64,000 nucleotides of DNA from Saccharospirillum alexandrii (GCF_004000275.1 NZ_RCIP01000001.1:1046749-1110748), one strand, 5' to 3'; shown: positions 42,334 through 52,286, numbered from the stretch's first letter. The notes: generated from the sequence alone by a model not told the origin. A program made the numbers and translations.

Positions 42334-44520
42334 TCAAGGCTGAGTTTGAACCAGGCGCCCGTTGATCACCTTCTGCACAAAGAAAGCGATGGCACCGGCC
42401 GCGACGCCTGCCAGGTCGGTATAGATACCGCCTTCGATCATCAAAAACGCCGCGATGATCAACAAGATTCGCAGGTACCAGGGCGCGGCATACCGCAAGA
42501 ACCAAGCCTGTACACCCGACGACAGCAAGTAAACACCCACAATCGCGGTCACCAGCGCACGGATAATCGCCAAAGGTTCTGCGTCCATCAACAAGGCACT
42601 GTTGTAGAAGAACATAAAGGGCACAATGAACGCAGCCAGACCCATTTTAAATGACGCAACGGACGTCTCCATGGCCTTGGCCCCGGATATCGCCGCCGCC
42701 GCATAGGAAGCCAGCGCCACCGGTGGCGTAATGGCAGACACTACCGCGAAGTAGAACACGAAGAAGTGCGCCGTCAGTGCCGGGATACCCATCTGCACCA
42801 GGCCTGGCGCAACCACCGATGCCGCAACGGCATAGGCCGCTGTCGTTGGCATACCCATGCCCAGCAAAATGGAAATGCACATGGCGAAGAACAGGGCCAA
42901 CAACTGACTGGCTTCAGCCACACCCAGCAACAGAGAACTGAAGCGCGCGCCCACACCCGTCAGCGAAATAACGGCGACGATAATACCGGCACAAGCACAG
43001 ACGACAATGATCTGTATCGACATGTAGGCGGCTATCTCAAGCGCCTTCAGAATCGACTTTATTCCCATCTTGTTCGGCGAAATCCAGCTGACAACCGCCG
43101 CAGACACCGTCGCCAGAGTACCGGCACGAATGACCGAATACCCCATAAACAGAGCCCCGATCAGGATGATAATGGGGATAAACAGATACACCTGGCGCAC
43201 CATGCGCCGCAGCGAAGGCAGTTCATCGTCGCGCATGCCGCGCATGCCCGTTCTGGCTGCTTCCAAATCGACCATGAAATAGACCGAGGCAAAGTACAGA
43301 ATGGCCGGAATGATGGCGGCGATCGCGATTTCCGTGTAAGGAATACCGGTAATTTCAGCCATGATAAAGGCACCAGCACCCATGATCGGTGGCATAATCT
43401 GGCCACCGGTAGACGCCGCGGCTTCCACCGCACCGGCTGACGTCTTGTTGTAACCCACTTTTTTCATCAGCGGAATGGTCAGCGAGCCGGTGGACACCAC
43501 ATTACCGGCACTGGTGCCGTTGATCATCCCCATCAAACCGGATGCAAAAATGGCCACTTTGGCAGGGCCGCCACGCGCACGTCCGGCCATCGCAAACGCA
43601 AAGTTCACAAAGTAGTCACCCACTTTCGAAGCTTGCAGGAAGGCAGCAAATATAATGAACAGGATAATGTAGGTCGAAGATACGGCCGTGGTTGGCCCCA
43701 GGACACCGGCATCGGTATATACCTGGCTGAAGAAGCGCTGCACGCTTAGACCGGGGTAGCCGAGAAAGCCCGGCAGATAAGGACCGAAGAAAACATAGCC
43801 CAGGAACACCAGGGAAATAATCACCAGCGCGTAGCCCGCGACCCGGCGCGTCAGCTCAAAAATCAGCGCCGTACCGGCAACGGCGGCGAATGAAATACCA
43901 ACCGGTGCGAAAGACGTACCTGTGCTCATACGAATAGGGGTATTAAAGACGATCACGAGATAACTGGCCACCGACATGGCGCATACCACCAATACCAGGT
44001 CTGGCACAGAGAACACGCTTCGGTCACGACGATGCAACCAGCTCAGCACAATGCCCAGGCCCGTCACGGCCAGCAGTGGCCAGCCGAATCGCCAGGTTTC
44101 CATTTCAACCGGCAAGCGCAAGGTGCCGCCAGACAAAATATTTTGCATGATGGCCGTTTGCACCAGTATGTAGAAGGCTGGCACCAGCAAGGCAACGCCC
44201 GCCCAGGTCGTCCATGATGCGCCCTGCTCACCTTTCTCACGCTCTACAAAGCGAGCTCCGGAAAACAGGATAAAACCGAGAATGGAAGCACCACAGACGT
44301 GAAGAATACGAAACGCCCAGGTTTCCAGTGGTGCAATGTTCAGCGTGTATAGATGAAAGGCTGAATAGAGTATCGACAATGCCATGACCAGCCACAACAT
44401 CGGGCCGACAAACTGTCGGCGATTAGGCTCAATCGGTTCGTCATCAACCCCTGCCGCCACAACTACTTCGTCAATGGACTCGACTTCCGCCGACTCCGGG
44501 GTGTTTTTTTCTGTTGTCAT
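42334..44520 (-). CDS. TRAP transporter fused permease (DctQ-DctM), TAXI type
   Basis: A fused small and large TRAP permease, 728 residues with about 18 hydrophobic spans. The polar N-terminus is followed by the DctQ-like part, then the DctM part with IFASGLMGMINGTSAGNVVS, STGGQIMPPIMGAGAFIMAE and GMGMPTTAAYAVAASV, all typical of the 4TM/12TM fusion that works with TAXI-type binding proteins. It imports an organic anion with sodium. The start at 44520 is preferred over an upstream in-frame extension. It follows the binding protein by 86 bases. Confidence 0.92.
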   Translation of the reverse strand: MTTEKNTPESAEVESIDEVVVAAGVDDEPIEPNRRQFVGPMLWLVMALSILYSAFHLYTLNIAPLETWAFRILHVCGASILGFILFSGARFVEREKGEQGASWTTWAGVALLVPAFYILVQTAIMQNILSGGTLRLPVEMETWRFGWPLLAVTGLGIVLSWLHRRDRSVFSVPDLVLVVCAMSVASYLVIVFNTPIRMSTGTSFAPVGISFAAVAGTALIFELTRRVAGYALVIISLVFLGYVFFGPYLPGFLGYPGLSVQRFFSQVYTDAGVLGPTTAVSSTYIILFIIFAAFLQASKVGDYFVNFAFAMAGRARGGPAKVAIFASGLMGMINGTSAGNVVSTGSLTIPLMKKVGYNKTSAGAVEAAASTGGQIMPPIMGAGAFIMAEITGIPYTEIAIAAIIPAILYFASVYFMVDLEAARTGMRGMRDDELPSLRRMVRQVYLFIPIIILIGALFMGYSVIRAGTLATVSAAVVSWISPNKMGIKSILKALEIAAYMSIQIIVVCACAGIIVAVISLTGVGARFSSLLLGVAEASQLLALFFAMCISILLGMGMPTTAAYAVAASVVAPGLVQMGIPALTAHFFVFYFAVVSAITPPVALASYAAAAISGAKAMETSVASFKMGLAAFIVPFMFFYNSALLMDAEPLAIIRALVTAIVGVYLLSSGVQAWFLRYAAPWYLRILLIIAAFLMIEGGIYTDLAGVAAGAIAFFVQKVINGRLVQTQP

Positions 44521-44549
44521 AAGTCTGACCCATACCCAAACAGGCAAAC

Positions 44550-44569
44550 GGGTGGCCCAATGGCCACCC
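44550..44569 (-). other. Hairpin between TRAP binding protein and permease
   Basis: GGGTGGCC (44550-44557) pairs with GGCCACCC (44562-44569) around CAAT. It lacks a clean T tract, so it is more likely a stability or partial-termination element between a highly expressed binding protein and its permease. Confidence 0.6.
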
Positions 44570-44606
44570 TGTTTCTGGAACAAAGGCTTTTATAAAACCC
44601 GAATGA

Positions 44607-45587
44607 TTACTTGATCAGGCTGGCGTCAATGGTGTAACCATTTTCGTTGAACCAGCGTGCTGCTCCAGCGTGGAACGGGATAAAGGTGTTTTTGTCGTAG
44701 TTCGCTGGGATTGAGCTTCTGGCTGAGTTATGGATAGACACCATGTCGTCATTGTTTTCCATTGTCAGCTTGGTCGCTTCATACACGAAGCTTTCTGGCA
44801 ACGAGCAGTCTGCAATCGCAAAATTCCACATAGAAACCGCGCGGGCATCCTCGGTCAGCGTCGTGTAGGTGCTGGCCGGAATTCTGAACTCGGAAACCGG
44901 GAATTCAGACATGACGGTGTTCATTTCGTCTTCGGTGAACTCAATAATGTTCACATCAGTTTGCACTTCCAACTGGCTCACGGCAGGAATTGGGATACCG
45001 GCAGCAAAGGCGATCACATCCAGCAAGCCATCCTGCAGCTGAGTACCCAGGTCGCTCCAGCCACCATTGCGGCGTTCGAAGTCCACACCAAGCGTCTCCA
45101 GCATAGCCGGGAAATAGGTGTCAGAGGTCGAACCTGCAGGGCCAAAACCAATGCGGGCACCGGCAGGAATGTCGCTGATGCTTTGAATGCCCGAGTCAGA
45201 CAGCGCCGTCACGGAAAACGGAGTCTGGTACATGGGGAACATGGCGCAGACGTTATCCATCATCAGGCCTGGAGCAAGCGGGCTGTTCCCTTCCATCGAT
45301 TCACGGGCAGGGCCCATCGTGGTCAGGCCAAACGCCACTTCGCCGGTATGAACAAGCGCCATATTCTGCATCGGCCCGCCGGTAATTTCCGATCCACCGC
45401 TTACACCCAGATTTTCTGCCACAAAGTTAGCCCAGCCTGTGCCGTAGGCAAAATACGTTCCGCCCTGGCTGGCCGTTCCGACGGTAAAGTTAGTAGGCCA
45501 GTCTGACCGGTCTTCGGCGATTGCAACGCCGGCGGTCATGACAGAGGCAGACAGTGCCGCAAGGGCAAACATACGTTTGGACATCAT
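44607..45587 (-). CDS. TAXI family TRAP transporter solute-binding protein
   Basis: Periplasmic binding protein of 326 residues. The signal peptide FALAALSASVMTAGVAIA ends before EDRSDW. TAXI-family marks are FTVGTASQGGTYFAYGTGWA, GPMQNMALVHTGEVAFGLTT and RIGFGPAGSTSDTYFP. Ligand unknown; family members bind glutamate, 2-oxoglutarate and other anions. GGAG lies five bases before the ATG at 45587. It is first in the operon, about 140 bases from a sigma-54-like promoter. Confidence 0.93.
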   Translation of the reverse strand: MMSKRMFALAALSASVMTAGVAIAEDRSDWPTNFTVGTASQGGTYFAYGTGWANFVAENLGVSGGSEITGGPMQNMALVHTGEVAFGLTTMGPARESMEGNSPLAPGLMMDNVCAMFPMYQTPFSVTALSDSGIQSISDIPAGARIGFGPAGSTSDTYFPAMLETLGVDFERRNGGWSDLGTQLQDGLLDVIAFAAGIPIPAVSQLEVQTDVNIIEFTEDEMNTVMSEFPVSEFRIPASTYTTLTEDARAVSMWNFAIADCSLPESFVYEATKLTMENNDDMVSIHNSARSSIPANYDKNTFIPFHAGAARWFNENGYTIDASLIK

Positions 45588-45737
45588 TGAAACTCCAGTT
45601 TGTTGTTGTCGTTGTGGTTAACACATGAACGTTAGGGTTAACATCTGGTGGTTACCAGTGTAGTGCGTTCTCGTTCTTATTCGAGCGTTCAGTTGACCGG
45701 CTTTCCACCGGCCTCCGGCTCTGCGCACCAAGACGGT

Positions 45738-45755
45738 TGCAAGGCGCGGGCCAAT
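45738..45755 (-). promoter_or_regulatory. Sigma-54-like promoter of the TAXI-TRAP operon
   Basis: On the minus strand TTGGCCCG-CGCC-TTGCAA; GG (45753-45752) and GC (45741-45740) are ten bases apart. It differs from the consensus TGGCACG-N4-TTGCA by one base. The start would be near 45728. A sigma-54 activator gene (dctD) is in the same gene group. Confidence 0.7.
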
Positions 45756-45837
45756 GCACCGAAAGCAGGCAAATCGGGGCTTTCAGAAAGAAGAACCGCT
45801 TACACTGGGTCAGCTATTACCCACCGGCAAGCGAACT

Positions 45838-45853
45838 GTGGGTGTAAACCCAC
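45838..45853. promoter_or_regulatory. Candidate activator site upstream of the TRAP promoter
   Basis: GTGGGT-GTAA-ACCCAC, a small palindrome about 85 bases upstream of the -24 element, the right distance for an enhancer-type DctD site. A single match; tentative. Confidence 0.3.
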
Positions 45854-45990
45854 CCATTTTCTGTAGACCCATGAGGACACAGCGGTGCCGACGCTGCACC
45901 AAACCCCAAGTCGGGGCAGTCAGTGCTGCCACAATGCGGTAAACTGGCGCCTGCAAACCCACTTTACCCCATCGTCAGGAGTTCAAACCG

Positions 45991-46854
45991 GTGCTGACCC
46001 TCCCTGCGCCCGCCAAAATCAATCTAATGCTGCATATAGTCGGTCGCCGGCCAGACGGCTATCACCGCCTGCAAACACTGTTTCAACTCCTTGATTTTGG
46101 CGACACTCTGACGCTCGAGCCCCTGGCGCAGCCCAATATTGAACTGTCTTGCTCAGACCCTGAACTGGCGTCAGCCGACAACCTGGTAATGCGCGCCGCC
46201 CAGGCCCTGCAACCGCTTACCGGAAACCGCACCGGCGCCCGGCTGTACCTGAACAAACAGCTGCCTGCCGGAGGCGGCCTAGGTGGCGGCAGTTCCGACT
46301 GCGCGACTGCGTTACTGGGGTTGAACCAGCTCTGGTCTCTGAACCTATCCGTTGACGAGCTGGCAGACATTGGCTTGTCGCTCGGCGCTGACGTTCCGGT
46401 TTTTGTACGAGGTCACTCCGCCTGGGCTGAGGGCATCGGCGAGCAATTAACGCCTGTCGACATGCCGCAGAACTGGTTTGTTGTGGTTCACCCCGGGGTT
46501 CACGTCAGCACGGCTGAATTGTTCAGCCATCCTCAATTGACACGTCATACCCCAGTCAGCACAATACCCTCCGCGCTGACCGGGGCCGGACACAACGATT
46601 TTGAACCCCTGGTCCGAGCACTCTATCCCGATATTGATCTTGCCTTTGCGGCGCTCAACGCCCTAGCCGGCGACGGGGCCGAAACGGCCAGACTCAGTGG
46701 GAGCGGGTCCTGTATGTTCATTAAGACGCGAAGCGAAATGGCAGCCCAACAGATTCTGAGCAGTATTCACGATCACCACCCCGGCTATCGCGCTTTTGCC
46801 GCCAGGGGGGTTAATCAGTCGCCTCTGCACCGGGCCCTGGCCAGACAGGGCTAA
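45991..46854 (+). CDS. ispE: 4-diphosphocytidyl-2-C-methyl-D-erythritol kinase
   Basis: GHMP kinase of the non-mevalonate isoprenoid pathway, 287 residues. The opening LTLPAPAKINLMLHIVGRR, the phosphate loop LPAGGGLGGGSSDCA and SLGADVPVFV are diagnostic. It starts with GTG at 45991, with AGGAG eleven bases upstream. Usual neighbours follow: prs, rplY, pth and ychF; lolB, often directly before ispE, is not present here. Confidence 0.96.
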   Translation: MLTLPAPAKINLMLHIVGRRPDGYHRLQTLFQLLDFGDTLTLEPLAQPNIELSCSDPELASADNLVMRAAQALQPLTGNRTGARLYLNKQLPAGGGLGGGSSDCATALLGLNQLWSLNLSVDELADIGLSLGADVPVFVRGHSAWAEGIGEQLTPVDMPQNWFVVVHPGVHVSTAELFSHPQLTRHTPVSTIPSALTGAGHNDFEPLVRALYPDIDLAFAALNALAGDGAETARLSGSGSCMFIKTRSEMAAQQILSSIHDHHPGYRAFAARGVNQSPLHRALARQG

Positions 46855-46874
46855 TCGCAACACCAGTTTCCAGG

Positions 46875-46897
46875 CAGGTGGTTGCGAGAACCACCTG
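46875..46897. other. Hairpin between ispE and prs
   Basis: CAGGTGGTT (46875-46883) pairs with AACCACCTG (46889-46897) around a five-base loop, with no T tract. In Pseudomonas this gap holds a tRNA; here I see none. Confidence 0.5.
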
Positions 46898-46935
46898 ACG
46901 TATGTTCAAGCAAACGCCAACAAGGGTGGTTCGAA

Positions 46936-47874
46936 GTGTCGAAAATGATGGTATTCACGGGGAACGCCAACCCCGAACTCGCCAACCAGGTGGTTGAGCG
47001 TCTCTGCATTCCCATGGGGGACGCCACCATAACCCAGTTCAGCGATGGTGAAACCGCCATTGACATCAATGAGAATGTCCGTGGCGCCGACGTCTTCATT
47101 ATTCAGCCCACCTGCGCTCCGACGAACGATAACCTGATGGAAGTCATACTGCTGGCCGACGCCCTGCGCCGCGCTTCTGCAGGCCGTATTACGGCCGTCA
47201 TGCCCTATTTTGGCTATGCCCGCCAGGACCGTCGCCCTCGCAGTTCGCGCGTTCCCATTTCAGCCAAGGTAGTTGCCGATATGCTGACGGTAGTGGGGAT
47301 CGACCGCATTCTGACGGTCGACTTGCACGCCGACCAGATACAGGGCTTTTTCAGCATTCCGGTCGACAACATCTATGGTTCGCCCATACTGCTCGACGAC
47401 ATACAGCGGCAGGACTTTAATGACCTGATCGTGGTTTCGCCCGATGTTGGTGGCGTGGTTCGGGCACGGGCCGTCGCCAAGCAACTGGGGGCCGACCTGG
47501 CCATCATCGACAAGCGCCGGCCCAAGGCCAACCAGGCAGAAATCATGCACATCATTGGTGATGTCAAAGACCGAACCTGCGTTATTGTCGATGATATGGT
47601 CGACACCGCTGGCACCCTGTGCCAGGCAGCCGAGGCGCTGGTCAAACACGGTGCCCACAAAGTGGTTGCCTATGCGGTTCATCCGGTACTCAGTGGGCCG
47701 GCCGTTGAGCGCATTGCCAACTCAAACCTCGAATTGGTGGTCACCGACACGATTCCCCTCTCGGATGCTGCAAAAAACTGTGCTAATATCCGCCAGCTTT
47801 CTATGGCAGGGATTCTTGCTGAGTCCATGCGCCGTGTTAGCAATGAGGAATCAATCAGTGCAATGTTCCGTTAA
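46936..47874 (+). CDS. prs: Ribose-phosphate pyrophosphokinase
   Basis: Makes PRPP from ribose 5-phosphate and ATP; 312 residues. Visible are [17 protein letters not shown] at the start, the ATP-binding [12 protein letters not shown], and the PRPP-binding loop [13 protein letters not shown]. The chosen start is GTG at 46936, which aligns with the usual SKMMVF opening; the longer frame from 46882 is not supported. GTG rather than ATG is used, and the ribosome site is only AAGGGTGG. Confidence 0.95.
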   Translation: MSKMMVFTGNANPELANQVVERLCIPMGDATITQFSDGETAIDINENVRGADVFIIQPTCAPTNDNLMEVILLADALRRASAGRITAVMPYFGYARQDRRPRSSRVPISAKVVADMLTVVGIDRILTVDLHADQIQGFFSIPVDNIYGSPILLDDIQRQDFNDLIVVSPDVGGVVRARAVAKQLGADLAIIDKRRPKANQAEIMHIIGDVKDRTCVIVDDMVDTAGTLCQAAEALVKHGAHKVVAYAVHPVLSGPAVERIANSNLELVVTDTIPLSDAAKNCANIRQLSMAGILAESMRRVSNEESISAMFR

Positions 47875-47913
47875 TTCGGTACATTTACCGACTTTTCCCA
47901 GCTAAATTCGCTT

Positions 47914-47937
47914 ATCGGGAGTCACCCGATACTTTTA
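47914..47937 (+). terminator. Weak terminator after prs
   Basis: ATCGGG (47914-47919) pairs with CCCGAT (47925-47930), followed by ACTTTT. Short stem, so likely partial read-through to rplY. Confidence 0.45.
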
Positions 47938-47942
47938 AAAAC

Positions 47943-47976
47943 GGTACCGCCCAGACTGGTCGCGGTCTGTGGTACC
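47943..47976 (+). promoter_or_regulatory. Structured leader of rplY
   Basis: GGTACC (47943-47948) and GGTACC (47971-47976) enclose CAGAC/GTCTG (47952-47956 with 47965-47969), giving an interrupted 11-bp hairpin with an internal bulge, ten bases before the GGAG ribosome site. It could be an autoregulatory structure for L25, which binds 5S rRNA. Confidence 0.4.
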
Positions 47977-47994
47977 TATATTTGGAGAAACACC

Positions 47995-48630
47995 ATGTCC
48001 GATTCTTTTGCATTAAACGCCGAAGTGCGTGAGCTTGCAGGAAAGGGTGCGAGCCGCCGCCTGCGTAAAGAAGGCAAAGTACCTGCCATCATTTACGGTG
48101 GCGCCAAGAACCGCAAGCCAACCAGCCTGACTCTGGAAGCGCGCGAACTGGTCAAGGCACTGAACAACGAAGCCTTCTTTTCTCACGTCCTGACCATCAA
48201 CATTGATGGCAAGGAAGAGCAGGCCATTCTGATGGACCTTCAGCGCCACCCTGCCAAGGGTCACCCGCTGCACGCTGACTTTGAACGTGTCACCAAATCC
48301 AGCGTAGTCCACAAGAAAGTGCCATTGCACTTCGTTAATGAAGACCAGTGCAAAGCGGTGAAACTGCAAGGCGGCAAGATTCAGCACAGCGCCACCGACG
48401 TTGACATCACCTGTAAAGTCAGTGACCTGCCCGAGTTCATCGAAGTCGACATGGCCAAGATTGAACTGGGTACCGTGCTGCACCTGAGTGACCTGGTGTT
48501 GCCAAAAGGTGTCGAGCTGGTTGAACTGAACAAGGGTGCAGACCACGACGCGCCGGTTGTTTCTGTCGTTAAGCCAGCTGGCATTATTGACGACGCAGAC
48601 GACGCCGAAGAAGACGCTGCTGAAGAATAA
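47995..48630 (+). CDS. rplY: 50S ribosomal protein L25 (Ctc/TL5 long form)
   Basis: 5S rRNA-binding ribosomal protein, 211 residues, of the two-domain CTC type. The L25 domain comes first (EVRELAGKGASRRLRKEGKV, then VPAIIYGG), the TL5/CTC domain second, and an acidic tail ends the protein (DDADDAEEDAAEE). It has GGAG nine bases before its ATG and a strong terminator after. Confidence 0.95.
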   Translation: MSDSFALNAEVRELAGKGASRRLRKEGKVPAIIYGGAKNRKPTSLTLEARELVKALNNEAFFSHVLTINIDGKEEQAILMDLQRHPAKGHPLHADFERVTKSSVVHKKVPLHFVNEDQCKAVKLQGGKIQHSATDVDITCKVSDLPEFIEVDMAKIELGTVLHLSDLVLPKGVELVELNKGADHDAPVVSVVKPAGIIDDADDAEEDAAEE

Positions 48631-48650
48631 GCAGCGCCATCTGAACGCAA

Positions 48651-48674
48651 AAAGGGCCTCAGGGCCCTTTTTTT
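48651..48674 (+). terminator. Rho-independent terminator of rplY
   Basis: AAAGGGCC (48651-48658) pairs with GGCCCTTT (48663-48670), followed by T residues to 48674. Confidence 0.88.
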
Positions 48675-48746
48675 GCTCAGGCATTTTGGAAAATGCCCCC
48701 ATTTCCCAAACTGCTTTTATTACCAAGGTTGCACAGTGGCACCCTC

Positions 48747-49337
48747 ATGAATGACCCTATTGAGATGATTGTCGGTCTGGGTAACCCCGGAACCCAATAC
48801 GACCACACCCGGCACAACGCGGGCTTCGAGTACGTCGATGCACTGGCTGAAGCCGTCGGTGGCCAGTGGAAACTCGACAGTAAATACCAGGCAATGACCG
48901 CAAAAGTCCGCATTGGCAACGCCGACGTCTGGTTGCTAAAACCCATGACCTTTATGAACCGCAGCGGCCAGAGTGTCGCTGCGCTGGCCCAGTTCTATAA
49001 GATACCGGCCGAACGAATTCTGGTAGCACATGACGAACTGGACTTGCCCGCCGGCGTGGCCCGCCTGAAGAAAGGCGGTGGCCATGGCGGTCACAATGGT
49101 TTGCGCGACATCATTGCCTGCCTGGCGAACAATCGGGATTTTTACCGGTTGCGCCTGGGCATTGGCCACCCGGGATCGGCGAGCCAGGTGGTTAGCTATG
49201 TGTTGTCAAAAGCACACCCTGACGACCGGATCAGCCTAGCCAGAGCCCTGGACGCCGCAGTCGAGCAGACACCCCTGTGCGTTGCCGGACACTGGCAAAA
49301 AGCCATGAACCAATTACACCAATTCAAAGCAGACTGA
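48747..49337 (+). CDS. pth: Peptidyl-tRNA hydrolase
   Basis: Releases peptides from stalled peptidyl-tRNA; 196 residues. Family marks are [19 protein letters not shown] (with Asn and catalytic His), [22 protein letters not shown] and [13 protein letters not shown]. The start at 48747 matches the usual N-terminus. Its ribosome site is poor. It precedes ychF by 26 bases, the usual pair. Confidence 0.96.
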   Translation: MNDPIEMIVGLGNPGTQYDHTRHNAGFEYVDALAEAVGGQWKLDSKYQAMTAKVRIGNADVWLLKPMTFMNRSGQSVAALAQFYKIPAERILVAHDELDLPAGVARLKKGGGHGGHNGLRDIIACLANNRDFYRLRLGIGHPGSASQVVSYVLSKAHPDDRISLARALDAAVEQTPLCVAGHWQKAMNQLHQFKAD

Positions 49338-49363
49338 CCTCTGCCTTCAGGAGACTCCCCAGC

Positions 49364-50455
49364 ATGGGCATTAAATGCGGCATCGTCGGACTACCCAATG
49401 TCGGTAAATCCACCCTCTTCAACGCCCTGACCCAGGCCGGTATCGATGCGGAAAACTTCCCGTTCTGTACCATCGAGCCCAACACCGGTGTCGTGCCGGT
49501 ACCAGATCCGCGTCAGGACAAGCTGGTCGAGATCGTCAAACCCGAACGTACCATTCCTACTACGATGGAGTTCGTGGATATTGCCGGCCTGGTCGCCGGT
49601 GCATCCAAGGGTGAAGGGCTCGGTAATCAGTTTCTGGCCAACATTCGCGAAACCGATGCCATTGCGCACGTTGTGCGCTGCTTCGAGAACGACAACGTCA
49701 TCCATGTTGCCAACAAGATCGACCCGGCGTCGGATATCGAAATCATCAATACCGAGTTGGCCCTGGCCGACCTCGACATGCTCGAAAAACAACTGCTGAA
49801 ACTGCAGAAGAAAGCCAAGGGGCAAGACAAAGACGCCATTCGCCAGGTCGCCGTTCTGGAGAAGATCCGCCCGGCTCTGAACGAAGCACGCCCAATTCGC
49901 AGCGTAACGCTGACCGACGATGAAAAAGCGGATCTGAAGCCCTTTTTCTTTCTGACCACCAAGCCTACGCTCTACATCGCCAACGTCGATGAAGATGGCT
50001 TCGACAACAACCCCATGCTCGACCGGGTGCGGGAAATCGCCGCTGCCGAGAACGCCGAGGTCGTGGCCATTTGCAACAAGCTCGAATCGGAGATTGCGGA
50101 GCTGGAAGACGATGAAAAAACCGAGTTCCTGGCTGACCTGGGCATGGAAGAGCCCGGCCTGAATCGGGTTATCCGGGCGGCTTATTCTCTGCTTGGCCTG
50201 CAAACTTACTTTACAGCCGGTGTAAAAGAAGTTCGCGCCTGGACCGTTAAGGTGGGAGCAACGGCACCTCAGGCTGCTGGCGTCATTCATACTGACTTCG
50301 AGAAAGGCTTCATTCGTTCGGAAACCATCTCCTACGACGACTTTGTCGCCTACAACGGTGAAGCTGGAGCAAAGGAAGCGGGTAAATGGCGGCTAGAAGG
50401 CAAGGAATACATCGTAAAAGACGGCGACGTGATGCATTTTCGCTTCAACGTCTAG
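49364..50455 (+). CDS. ychF: Redox-regulated ATPase YchF
   Basis: Obg-like ATPase of 363 residues. The P-loop is [14 protein letters not shown] at residues 8-21; the nucleotide-specificity region uses NKLESE in place of the GTPase NKxD, which explains ATP preference. A coiled coil (about 130-200) and the C-terminal TGS domain ([24 protein letters not shown]) complete the family layout. It has CAGGAG upstream. The TAG stop adjoins repeat F2. Confidence 0.96.
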   Translation: MGIKCGIVGLPNVGKSTLFNALTQAGIDAENFPFCTIEPNTGVVPVPDPRQDKLVEIVKPERTIPTTMEFVDIAGLVAGASKGEGLGNQFLANIRETDAIAHVVRCFENDNVIHVANKIDPASDIEIINTELALADLDMLEKQLLKLQKKAKGQDKDAIRQVAVLEKIRPALNEARPIRSVTLTDDEKADLKPFFFLTTKPTLYIANVDEDGFDNNPMLDRVREIAAAENAEVVAICNKLESEIAELEDDEKTEFLADLGMEEPGLNRVIRAAYSLLGLQTYFTAGVKEVRAWTVKVGATAPQAAGVIHTDFEKGFIRSETISYDDFVAYNGEAGAKEAGKWRLEGKEYIVKDGDVMHFRFNV

Positions 50456-50620
50456 CAGGCTGTTGAAATTCGCGGAATGTCGCGGGACTGATTGGGGAGC
50501 ACGGATGTTCCGGCAACAATCGATGACTGCCAAGTCATTGATTTTGCGAAAGAAGCAAGAATCGCCATGTTTGCTTCTCATGTTTTGAAAAAGACAGGAG
50601 GCCTTTTTCAACAACCTGCT
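50454..50620. repeat. MITE-like repeat, copy F2
   Basis: A 167-base element with terminal inverted repeats AGCAGGCTGTTGAAA and TTTCAACAACCTGCT (one mismatch). It aligns with copy F1. An internal palindrome AATCGATGAC-x6-GTCATTGATT is present. It is bounded by TA at both ends (50453-50454 and 50620-50621), and the left TA is part of the ychF stop codon. Confidence 0.85.
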
Positions 50621-50735
50621 AATCACCCCGCACAGGTGGCCTGCTCCGGGCCGCCGCCCCCCCACCTTAGTGGAATAGACATTTTCTGTTGGAATGCTAA
50701 TTTAAGAGTAACGTCTCAACAGAAGACCACTATCG

Positions 50736-52286
50736 ATGCTGCTCTCACTCCTCTCCGGAATTATTCTGGGCCTGGCGGCCTGGTTACTGCTTCTCGTCCC
50801 ACTGCCAGCCTGGCAAGTTACGGTAGCGCTGGCAGTGCTGGTGGTAGCCAGTCACGAAGCTCACCGTCGGCTAGGCGCCCCGCGAAATCAAACCAACCAC
50901 TCTGAGCAACCGGTATCAGCCGATTCGGAATCCCTAACGCACATTGCCGGTGCCGCTCAGCGTATCGCCATCGGTGGCGCCACACTCTCGAATTTTCTCG
51001 ATAAACTGGCCCGTGCACTGGCAATGCAAGTTAAACACGCCCAGCAGGTCGCCGACCGCATTGACGTGCTCGAAACATCGGGTGCACAACTGTCGTCCAA
51101 TGTCAGCCAGTCACATGAGCATGTATCCATCGCCACCCAGGACATGAGCCGCATCGACAGTGCTCTGGTGGATATCGCCAAACAACGCGACAGCTTGCTG
51201 ACCCAAATGGAGAGCACTAACGCGGTACTAACCGAGCTGAAAGACAAGGCCGACTCCATCAGCCACATCACACACACCATCAATCAACTGGCCGACCAGA
51301 CCAATCTGCTTGCCCTCAACGCAGCCATTGAGGCGGCCCGCGCCGGCGAATACGGTCGTGGTTTCTCGGTTGTGGCCGATGAAGTCCGCAACCTGGCCAA
51401 CAAGACCAGCGAAGCCACCAAAGGGATTGAAACCCTGCTGTCCAGAGTGTCCGCAGACAGTGTAAGCTCCGTTGCGGCCATGTCGACCCTGACCGACATC
51501 GCCAACGCCATGTCAGCCCAGATCAGCCAGGCCAGCGAAGATGTCAACAACACGGCCGAGAGCACCCGCAAAGCCAGCCAGGCCATGGAGTCGGTCAGTG
51601 AATCACTGGCACTCTTTGATGAAGCCAAGGGAGGCATCTCGAGCGACGTCACGGCCTTGCACGAATCCATCACCAGAATCGACAAGGACCTGGAAGAAAC
51701 CTCGGCCAAGGCCATTCAACTGAGTCACGAAACCGAAGACATTTTTCGACAGCTGCACGACTTTGAGCTGGACGATCGCAACCACAAGATTCAGGCCTTG
51801 TGCCTGACAACCGCAGAGCGAATTGGCAAGCGGTTCGAACAGGCCATTGAACAAGGGGAAATCACCCGCGAGGCGTTGTTCGATTTTAACTATCAACGCA
51901 TACCGAACACCGAGCCACCCAAGTACAAAACCGGTTTCGACACCTTTACCGACAAGATTCTACCAGACATTCAGGAGCCCATTCTTCAGGCCAACTCCGA
52001 TATCGTCTACGCGGGTGCGGTTGATGTGAATGGCTATTTCCCGACTCATAATCTCAAGTTCTCGAAACCACTAACCGGCAACCCAGAGACTGATCTGGTG
52101 GCCAACCGCACCAAGCGACTATTCAACGACTACACAGGTGCCCGCTGCGGCTCCAATACCGAGCGCTTTCTACTGCAAACCTACAAGCGGGATACCGGTG
52201 AAGTCATGCACGACCTTTCGTCCCCCATCTACGTGAATGGCAAGCACTGGGGTGGCTTTCGAATCGGTTACGCACCGGAAGTCTGA
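50736..52286 (+). CDS. Methyl-accepting chemotaxis protein with C-terminal sensor domain
   Basis: A 516-residue chemoreceptor of unusual order. Two adjoining hydrophobic segments (about 3-20 and 25-43) leave almost no periplasmic loop. The signalling domain follows directly, with its hairpin tip around [20 protein letters not shown] and [16 protein letters not shown] (about residues 190-235). After the coiled coil, residues about 360-516 form a Cache-like sensor ([57 protein letters not shown]). Sensing is therefore probably cytoplasmic. No chemotaxis genes adjoin. It ends before a convergent hairpin. Confidence 0.85.
   Translation: MLLSLLSGIILGLAAWLLLLVPLPAWQVTVALAVLVVASHEAHRRLGAPRNQTNHSEQPVSADSESLTHIAGAAQRIAIGGATLSNFLDKLARALAMQVKHAQQVADRIDVLETSGAQLSSNVSQSHEHVSIATQDMSRIDSALVDIAKQRDSLLTQMESTNAVLTELKDKADSISHITHTINQLADQTNLLALNAAIEAARAGEYGRGFSVVADEVRNLANKTSEATKGIETLLSRVSADSVSSVAAMSTLTDIANAMSAQISQASEDVNNTAESTRKASQAMESVSESLALFDEAKGGISSDVTALHESITRIDKDLEETSAKAIQLSHETEDIFRQLHDFELDDRNHKIQALCLTTAERIGKRFEQAIEQGEITREALFDFNYQRIPNTEPPKYKTGFDTFTDKILPDIQEPILQANSDIVYAGAVDVNGYFPTHNLKFSKPLTGNPETDLVANRTKRLFNDYTGARCGSNTERFLLQTYKRDTGEVMHDLSSPIYVNGKHWGGFRIGYAPEV

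Noticed and set aside
46855-46935. Possible tRNA between ispE and prs, as in Pseudomonas
   Set aside because: Only a 9-bp hairpin is present; there is no cloverleaf or TTCGAATCC-type T-loop.
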